Positions 58,865 through 64,000 of a stretch of 64,000 bases of DNA are shown here, piece by piece (within the stretch, counting starts at the first letter, position 1; each line of letters begins with the position of its first letter). The notes beneath the pieces are model-generated. The model was not told where the DNA came from and did not search any database. It was given only the letters and a program-made list of their open reading frames with translations. The stretch covers positions 30,583 through 94,582 of the forward strand of contig CAVTSO010000004.1 in assembly GCA_963737445.1 (NCBI GenBank). The letters are read 5' to 3'. The stretch comes from JAICYJ01 sp963737445 (GTDB taxonomy: Bacteria > Actinomycetota > Thermoleophilia > Gaiellales > JAICJC01). A program made the position numbers and the translations under genes.

Positions 58865-59223
58865 TCTGGTTTCCGCGCATAGTCGGTGTCCTGACCGCCG
58901 TTTACGGTCTGTCTGCGATCGTCAGGCCGGAGGTGATCGCGCGGCATGGCGAGCTGGACGATCCGTCCATTCGCCGCTCGGGTGTGGCGCTGCTCTCTGG
59001 GATCGTTGGAGTGCGCGACTTGGTGTCGGGCGTGGGGATCGTGGTCGCTCCGTCCGGCGGTATCCTGCTGGCCGCTCTGGCGGTTCGAGTCACGTTCGAT
59101 GTCGGTGACGCCGCGCTGTTCGGCAGTCTGCTGCCGACCCGGCGGACGCGTCGCAGGTTCGCGATTCTGGCGTCGGGCTGGGGCGGCGTTTCGGCGCTGT
59201 CGATGATCTGGGCGGGCTGGTAG
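58861..59223 (+). CDS. small membrane protein, DUF4267-like
   Basis: 120 residues (125 from a GTG at 58846). Three to four hydrophobic helices: FPRIVGVLTAVYGLSAIVRP, SGVALLSGIVGVRDLVSGVG and ILLAALAVRVTFDVGDAALF. The pattern resembles DUF4267-type proteins with the GxxDLxxG core. GTGA overlap with the previous gene. Function unknown. Confidence 0.65.
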   Translation: MIWFPRIVGVLTAVYGLSAIVRPEVIARHGELDDPSIRRSGVALLSGIVGVRDLVSGVGIVVAPSGGILLAALAVRVTFDVGDAALFGSLLPTRRTRRRFAILASGWGGVSALSMIWAGW

Positions 59224-59226
59224 GCG

Positions 59227-60480
59227 GTGCGCGTCGCGGTGATCGGCAGCGGAGTGGCTGGCCTGACGGCGGCCTATGTCGTCTCGCGCAACCACGACGT
59301 TGCGTTGTTTGAGAAGGACTCCCGTTTCGGCGGGCATGCCAACACCGTTTCGGTGGCGGGGGCGCGCGGCCAGGTCGGGCTGGATACCGGCTTTATCGTG
59401 CACAACGAGCGCACCTATCCCCACTTGCTGAGGCTGTTCGGCGAGTTGGGAGTTGCTACCCAGGACAGCGACATGTCGTTCGGTGTCCGCTGCCAGGAGT
59501 GCGGACTCGAGTACGCCGGCGCCCGCGGCCTGGCCGGCATGGCGGCTCGCCCCTCCAACCTGATCAGCCCCGCCTATCTGCGCATGCTGATCGAGGTGAA
59601 GCGGTTCCATCGCCAGGCTCAGAAGCTGCTGCGCGACACCTCTGCCGACCGGCTGACGCTTGGCGACTTCCTCGCACAAGGAGGCTACTCGGACTACTTC
59701 CATGATCACTTCATCCTGCCGCTGGCGGGGGCGATCTGGTCGTGTGCTCCGGGCCAGATCCGAAGCTTCCCGGCCCGCTACCTGGTCCGGTTCTTTGCCA
59801 ACCACGGCATGCTGGCGGTCAGACATTCGCCGACCTGGAAGACGGTATCGGGCGGCAGCCATGTGTACGTTGATGCGGTCGTCGATCGGCTGGGCGAGGC
59901 GCTTGGCAAGACGGCCGTGGTGGCCGTGGAACGCGATCCGGAGGGGGTCACCGTGACCGATGTGAGCGGCGCCGCGCGCCGCTTCGACCGTGTCGTGATC
60001 GCCACCCATCCAGATCAGGCGCTTGCGCTGCTTGCCGATCCGAGCCCGCAGGAGCGCCGCGTCCTGTCCAGCTTTGCCTACTCGAGCAACGAGACGGTGC
60101 TGCACACCGACGGCTCGCTGCTACCGCGCTCGAGCGGCGCGCGGGCGTCATGGAACTATCTGCTGGAGGCCTGTACAACGACCGCCCCGATGGTTGCTGT
60201 GACCTACCATCTCAACCGTCTGCAGGCGCTGGAGGAGCCGGTCGAGTATTGCGTCACGTTGAACCAGAGCGGTCGCATTGCGCCACACAGCGAGATTGCG
60301 CGGATGGTCTATGAGCATCCCGTCTACACGATCGACTCGCTGGACGCTCAGCGGCGCTTGCCGACGCTTTCGGGCGTCAACAACACCGCCTTCTGCGGCG
60401 CGTACCATGGCTGGGGATTCCATGAGGACGGCTGTGTTTCAGGGATGCGCGCAGCGCGGGCGTTGGGGTGTGCGTGGTGA
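59227..60480 (+). CDS. FAD-dependent oxidoreductase (amine-oxidase-like, UfaD-like group)
   Basis: 417 residues. The FAD site is VAVIGSGVAGLTAAYVVSRN (GxGxxG at residues 7-12) followed by FEKDSRFGGHANTV. Core elements include GLDTGFIVHNERTYPHLLRL and IRSFPARYLVRFFANHGMLA, and GVNNTAFCGAYHGWGFHEDG is the conserved C-terminal FAD loop. Members encoded beside DUF1365 and CFA-synthase-like genes act on fatty acyl chains in oxidative-stress-responsive operons; one related enzyme desaturates acyl chains in furan-fatty-acid synthesis. GTG start, three bases after the preceding stop. Confidence 0.93.
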   Translation: MRVAVIGSGVAGLTAAYVVSRNHDVALFEKDSRFGGHANTVSVAGARGQVGLDTGFIVHNERTYPHLLRLFGELGVATQDSDMSFGVRCQECGLEYAGARGLAGMAARPSNLISPAYLRMLIEVKRFHRQAQKLLRDTSADRLTLGDFLAQGGYSDYFHDHFILPLAGAIWSCAPGQIRSFPARYLVRFFANHGMLAVRHSPTWKTVSGGSHVYVDAVVDRLGEALGKTAVVAVERDPEGVTVTDVSGAARRFDRVVIATHPDQALALLADPSPQERRVLSSFAYSSNETVLHTDGSLLPRSSGARASWNYLLEACTTTAPMVAVTYHLNRLQALEEPVEYCVTLNQSGRIAPHSEIARMVYEHPVYTIDSLDAQRRLPTLSGVNNTAFCGAYHGWGFHEDGCVSGMRAARALGCAW

Positions 60481-61205
60481 CCGGCGCCGCGCTCTACGAG
60501 GGATCGGTGATGCACACACGGCCCCAGCCGGCCGGCTACCTGTTTCGCTACCGCGTCTACATGTGGCTGGTCGACGTCGACCGGCCGCCCCGGCTGCCCC
60601 GGCTGTTCGCCCCGCTAGGCCGCATCCGCAGCCGCGATCATCTGGGCGACCCCGGCCGCTCGATCAGCGCCAACCTGGACGACTTCCTGCACGGAAACGG
60701 GATCGAGCTGAACGGCGGCCGGGTGCTGCTGCTGACCAACGCACGGGTGCTGGGCCACGTCTTCAACCCGCTCTCGGTGTTCTGGTGCCACAACGCCGAC
60801 GGCGCGCTTCGCTGCGTCGTCGCCGAGGTGCACAACACCCACGGCGAACGGCACTGCTACCTGCTCGAGCCGGGCGAGCGCGGCCACGCCGAGACCGACA
60901 AGGCGTTCTACGTGTCGCCCTTCCTGACCGTGGACGGCCGCTACCGGATGTCCCTCTCCACGCCTGGCGAGCGGCTCTCGATCCAGATGGAGCTGGTGCA
61001 GAACGGGCGGCGCGTGTTCCAGGCGTCGCTGACGGCACGTCGGCGGCCGATGACGGCCGCCAGCCTGGCCACGTTGGCCGTTCGCCACCCGCTGATGACG
61101 GCCCGGGTGAGTGCACTGATTCGCTACCAGGGCGTGAAGCTGTGGCTACGCGGTGTGCCGCGCGTTCCCCGTCCGCGACGCTCCCCCCAGGAATGGGTGG
61201 GATGA
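60477..61205 (+). CDS. DUF1365 family protein
   Basis: 242 residues from the GTG that overlaps the FAD oxidoreductase stop (GTGA). Family hallmarks: HTRPQPAGYLFRYRVYMWLV, HVFNPLSVFWCHNADGALRC then VVAEVHNTHGERHCYLL, and KAFYVSPFLTVDGRYRMSLS. DUF1365 genes almost always sit between this FAD oxidoreductase and a CFA-like methyltransferase and are thought to assist cyclopropane or furan fatty-acid formation. Biochemical role unproven. Confidence 0.95.
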   Translation: MTGAALYEGSVMHTRPQPAGYLFRYRVYMWLVDVDRPPRLPRLFAPLGRIRSRDHLGDPGRSISANLDDFLHGNGIELNGGRVLLLTNARVLGHVFNPLSVFWCHNADGALRCVVAEVHNTHGERHCYLLEPGERGHAETDKAFYVSPFLTVDGRYRMSLSTPGERLSIQMELVQNGRRVFQASLTARRRPMTAASLATLAVRHPLMTARVSALIRYQGVKLWLRGVPRVPRPRRSPQEWVG

Positions 61206-62398
61206 GCATGCTCTCGGTCCCGCCTGCGCCACGCAGCCCGACCCGGGCGCGTATCGCCCGTTCCCTGTTCGAGAAGGCAGTTCACGGCCTGGAGCGGCTG
61301 GAGGTGATCGCTCCCGACGGACGCGCGCTGCGCTCGCAACCCGGCTCACCGCGGATGGAGATCATGTCCGACGCCTTCTTCCACCGACTGGCAGACTCCG
61401 GCAAGATCGGGTTCGGCGAGGCGTACATGGCGGAGGAGTGGCGCAGCGACGACCTAGCCGGCGTGCTCTCGGCCTTCGCCACCCGCCTGACATCCCTCGT
61501 GCCACGACCAATCCAGCGCCTGCGTCGACTGTACGAGCCGCTCCAGCCCGGCCATGAGCGTAACACGCCCGACGGCGCGCGGGCCAACATCTCGCGCCAC
61601 TACGACCTCTCGAACGAACTGTTCGCCACCTTCCTTGACGAGACGATGACCTACTCGTGCGCGATCTTCTCGCCCGGCGACACGCTCGAACAAGCGCAGC
61701 GGCGAAAGTACCAGGCGATGTGCGACCTGATCGACCTGCGAAGCGGCGACCACCTGCTCGAGATCGGCACCGGCTGGGGCGGCATGGCGATGCACGCGGC
61801 CGCGACCAGCGGCTGCCGCGTCACCACGATCACCATCTCGCAGCGCCAGAAGCAGCTCGCCGAGCGACGGATCCGCGAAGCCGGCCTCGACGGCCAGATC
61901 GAGGTGCTGCTATGCGACTACCGCGACGTGCAGGGGCGTTTCGACAAGATCGTCTCGATCGAGATGTTCGAAGCGGTGGGCGAGGAGTACTGGCCCGAGT
62001 TCTTCGGCATCTGCGACCGATTGCTGAAACCGGGAGGGTGCATGAGCCTGCAGACGATCACGATGCCGCACGGCCGGTTTCGCGCCACCCGGCGTAGCTA
62101 CACCTGGGTGCACAAGTACATCTTCCCAGGCGGTCTGATCCCATCCGAGCCGGCGATCGCCGACGCGCTGCGCACCGGATCCGAGCTGCGAATCGCCTCC
62201 CGATCCGAGATCGGCGTGCACTACGCGCCCACGCTTCAGATATGGCGCGAGCGCTTCCTGGATCGCTGGGACGAGGTGCGAAGGCTAGGCTTCGACGACA
62301 CGTTCCGACGGACGTGGGAGTTCTACCTCGCCTACTGCGAGGCCGGGTTCCGCAGCGGCGCGATCGGCGATGTGCAGATGGCGCTGCAGCGGCCATGA
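61202..62398 (+). CDS. cyclopropane-fatty-acid-synthase-like methyltransferase
   Basis: 398 residues from the ATG overlapping the DUF1365 stop. The SAM site is HLLEIGTGWGGMAMHAAATS, and the substrate region includes HYDLSNELFATFLDETMTYS then CAIFSPGDTLEQAQ. IVSIEMFEAVGEEYWPEFFG is the bicarbonate-linked motif region of CFA synthases. It should transfer a methyl(ene) group from SAM to an unsaturated acyl chain of membrane lipid. The N-terminal ~90 residues (MSDAFFHRLADSGKIGFGEA) are the usual lipid-binding domain. Confidence 0.94.
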   Translation: MSMLSVPPAPRSPTRARIARSLFEKAVHGLERLEVIAPDGRALRSQPGSPRMEIMSDAFFHRLADSGKIGFGEAYMAEEWRSDDLAGVLSAFATRLTSLVPRPIQRLRRLYEPLQPGHERNTPDGARANISRHYDLSNELFATFLDETMTYSCAIFSPGDTLEQAQRRKYQAMCDLIDLRSGDHLLEIGTGWGGMAMHAAATSGCRVTTITISQRQKQLAERRIREAGLDGQIEVLLCDYRDVQGRFDKIVSIEMFEAVGEEYWPEFFGICDRLLKPGGCMSLQTITMPHGRFRATRRSYTWVHKYIFPGGLIPSEPAIADALRTGSELRIASRSEIGVHYAPTLQIWRERFLDRWDEVRRLGFDDTFRRTWEFYLAYCEAGFRSGAIGDVQMALQRP

Positions 62399-63150
62399 GC
62401 TACCAGGGCAAGCGAGTCTGGATCACCGGCGGCTCGAGCGGCATCGGCGCCGCCCTAGCAACCGAGCTGGCCGACCGCGGCGCGCGCGTCGCCATCAGCG
62501 CACGCCGCGAGGACAGACTGCGCAGAGTGGCTGGCGACCGGATGCTGGTCGCGCCGGTCGACGTCAGTAGCCGCGAGTCGATGGTCGCGACGGCCGACCT
62601 GGTGCGGTCGGAGCTAGGCGGAATCGATATCGCGATCATGAACGCCGGCACGTGGGCACAGATGGACGTGACGGCGTGGGACTCCGGCGCCTTCCGCCAC
62701 CACGTGGACACCAACCTGATGGGTCTCGTGCACGGAGTCGAAGCGGTGCTACCCGAGATGCGACGAGCCGGCGCAGGCACGATCGTAGGGGTCGCCAGCG
62801 TGGCCGGCTACCGCGGATTTCCCTCCTCTCAGGCCTATGGACCCACCAAAGCCGCTGAGATCAACCTGCTGGAGTCCCTTCGGATCGATCTGATGCCGCT
62901 CGCAATCGATGTAATCACGGTCTGCCCCGGCTTCGTCCGAAGCGAGCTGACGGCCCGAAACAGCTTCCCGATGCCCTGGATACTCGAAGCCGACGACGCC
63001 GCCCGCCGCATCGCCGACGGTATCGCCAAGCACAAGGCCGAGATCGTCTTCCCCCTGCCGATGATGCTCGCGATGAAGTCAGCGCGGCTCGTTCCAGTGC
63101 GCCCGTGGACGGCACTCATGTCACGGCTAGCCAAGACGCGCAAGCGATAG
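62395..63150 (+). CDS. short-chain dehydrogenase/reductase
   Basis: 251 residues. Cofactor site TGGSSGIGAALATELADRGA, structural NNAG-equivalent IAIMNAGTWAQMDV and the catalytic YGPTK (Tyr and Lys four apart) after SVAGYRGFPSSQ. Two C-terminal hydrophobic patches end in a basic tail, suggesting membrane association, as for SDRs acting on lipids. It overlaps the CFA-like gene by four bases (ATGA) and completes the operon. Confidence 0.95.
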   Translation: MSYQGKRVWITGGSSGIGAALATELADRGARVAISARREDRLRRVAGDRMLVAPVDVSSRESMVATADLVRSELGGIDIAIMNAGTWAQMDVTAWDSGAFRHHVDTNLMGLVHGVEAVLPEMRRAGAGTIVGVASVAGYRGFPSSQAYGPTKAAEINLLESLRIDLMPLAIDVITVCPGFVRSELTARNSFPMPWILEADDAARRIADGIAKHKAEIVFPLPMMLAMKSARLVPVRPWTALMSRLAKTRKR

Positions 63151-64000
63151 TCCAAACTGCACTGCTCGCCAAGACGCCGTCCGCGCGCTTCGCCTATGCA
63201 GCCGACCAATCCACCGGCGAACGCCACGCCAGCCAGCCGACCTGCGCGTGGAGCGCCGTGCTAGATCGCGATCGCTTCGTAGACGTCGACCGCGCCACCG
63301 ATCTCGAGGACAGGGCAGCCCTTCGCGAGTTCGACCGCCGAAGTGAGTGCCGGCGAATCCTCGGACACGCATTCACGCTCGGACCGCAGCTCGCCCGCCG
63401 CGATCGCAGTATCTTGTTTGGGAGTTGCTGGGCCGACTTCTCGTACTCCTTCCCTCGGCAACTCGCGCCCTCCCGAGGCGGACAGTATGTGCGCTCGAGC
63501 CAGGCATCACCGGGGCATCACGGCCACGCCATTTGGCACCCCTCGACGGCGGGAGCCGACGGCTCAGATCGGCGTGGTTGAGCGAAATCGCGCATTGATG
63601 CGTCTGCCGGTCTGAAGAATCCCGCTTACAGATCGGCTAAAGGAAAGCCCCGCAAATGCGGGGCTTTCCCATTTCGGCAGGCATCACCTGTGCATCACGA
63701 GAACGGCTTGAAGCCCCTGGTTCCGGTTGCGGGCGTTCGCAAGAAGCGCGTAGTTGAACGGAAGTTGGCTTGAGGCTGGCCGGCGTGTCTGATGAGGTTA
63801 AGACAGATACTTACGAGGTTCGGCGGTGGAGAGCCGTCTTCCATGCGGTCTTGACGATCTACCTGGGCTCTTAAGGCGGATTGAGCCGGTCAGGGCCCCG
63901 AGCTGCGCCCTCTGGAGGCGGCCGCACTCGAGTGTCTCGACCCTGGGGCCGACTCATTGCTTCCGCCGGTGTTCCCTGATCCAGTCGAGGATGGGTCGCG
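63151..64000. other. End of window, no convincing gene
   Basis: Both strands have open frames of 60-160 codons, but none has a family signature and their composition looks like shadows. The most gene-like piece is a minus-strand scrap ending ALTSAVELAKGCPVLEIGG then AVDVYEAIAI near 63261-63400, perhaps a C-terminal remnant. The clear feature is the copy of the rnpB 3' end at 63616-63672. Confidence 0.5.
63616..63672 (+). repeat. Second copy of the rnpB 3' end and terminator (attachment-site-like)
   Basis: AGAATCCCGCTTACAGATCG then GCTAAAGGAAAGCCCCGC ... matches 51711-51767 at about 50 of 57 positions, including P4 3', P1 3' strand and the terminator. The terminator stem differs by paired changes (CCCTGC/GCAGGG versus CCCCGC/GCGGGG). 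No other rnpB part is present. Weaker similarity continues on the right (ATCACC..GCATCAC..AACGGCT). It marks the far end of the 51.8-63.6 kb block. Confidence 0.8.

Noticed and set aside
58597..60105. A 502-codon open frame on the minus strand
   Set aside because: It is the shadow of the FAD oxidoreductase gene: composition is Arg/His/Gln-rich without any domain, and the plus-strand gene has clear FAD motifs.
63194..63461. A minus-strand protein ending ALTSAVELAKGCPVLEIGG and AVDVYEAIAI
   Set aside because: The C-terminal 30 residues look protein-like, but there is no good start and no continuing domain; at most a remnant.

Overview
The window is GC-rich DNA whose signs point to an actinobacterium. 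It has GTG and TTG starts, many ATGA/GTGA 4-bp gene overlaps, promoters placed so that transcription would start on or near the start codon, an SOS box of the Gram-positive type in front of lexA, and a bacterial type-A RNase P RNA. My best guess is a deep-branching soil lineage of the Thermoleophilia/Solirubrobacterales kind. This is inferred from gene style and not from a marker-gene comparison.

Layout. (1) 0-17 kb is ordinary accessory chromosome: DUF1801, GFA, MFS, SHOCT, methyltransferase, SDR/TetR, SRPBCC, cupin, a secreted metalloprotease-like protein, a TetR/hydrolase pair, an ArsR-AHSA1 pair, VOC proteins and an AI-2E family transporter. (2) 17-22 kb is a degraded zone with a PQQ-propeller scrap, a cyclase scrap, a one-base-broken paralogue of the 9.1-kb gene, a truncated SnoaL gene and a broken Cas1-HTH gene. 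(3) 22-30.8 kb is a stress-like block: ANTAR regulator, small proteins, DUF2252, and an arylsulfatase with its formylglycine-generating enzyme. A (TTCC)~20 microsatellite lies directly upstream of the latter. (4) 30.8-37.2 kb is a metal-ion cluster of three CDF-type transporters (two broken), MntP, ArsR, a YHS-tailed permease, DUF1059 and SHOCT.

(5) 37.2-45.4 kb is the most interesting part. It holds the remains of an element that encoded a Cas1-family integrase with a C-terminal DNA-binding domain and a divergent family-B DNA polymerase. The same element carries HNH-like, HTH, OB-fold-like and ribbon-helix-helix-like proteins. Cas1 and PolB are each split into complementary halves at opposite ends of a ~5.2-kb block. 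Inverting that block on paper restores both genes and gives two divergent operons. No CRISPR array is visible. The gene content recalls casposons, the Cas1-PolB transposons. A third Cas1-HTH remnant lies at 21.4 kb.

(6) 45.4-51.8 kb holds a PadR-controlled ABC exporter, lexA with its SOS box, a PotD-like binding protein and rnpB. (7) 52-63.2 kb lies between rnpB and a second copy of the rnpB 3' end plus terminator, which suggests an integrated island. It carries an MMPL exporter and a LitR/CarH-type B12 regulator cluster. The cluster's leftward arm contains several one-base frameshifts. Its rightward arm is an intact, mostly overlapping operon (secreted protein, folE, small proteins, FAD oxidoreductase, DUF1365, CFA-synthase-like methyltransferase, SDR) that looks like light- or singlet-oxygen-responsive lipid modification. 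(8) 63.2-64 kb has no convincing gene.

Many breaks are single-base indels, so part of the apparent pseudogenisation could be assembly error; raw reads would settle this.
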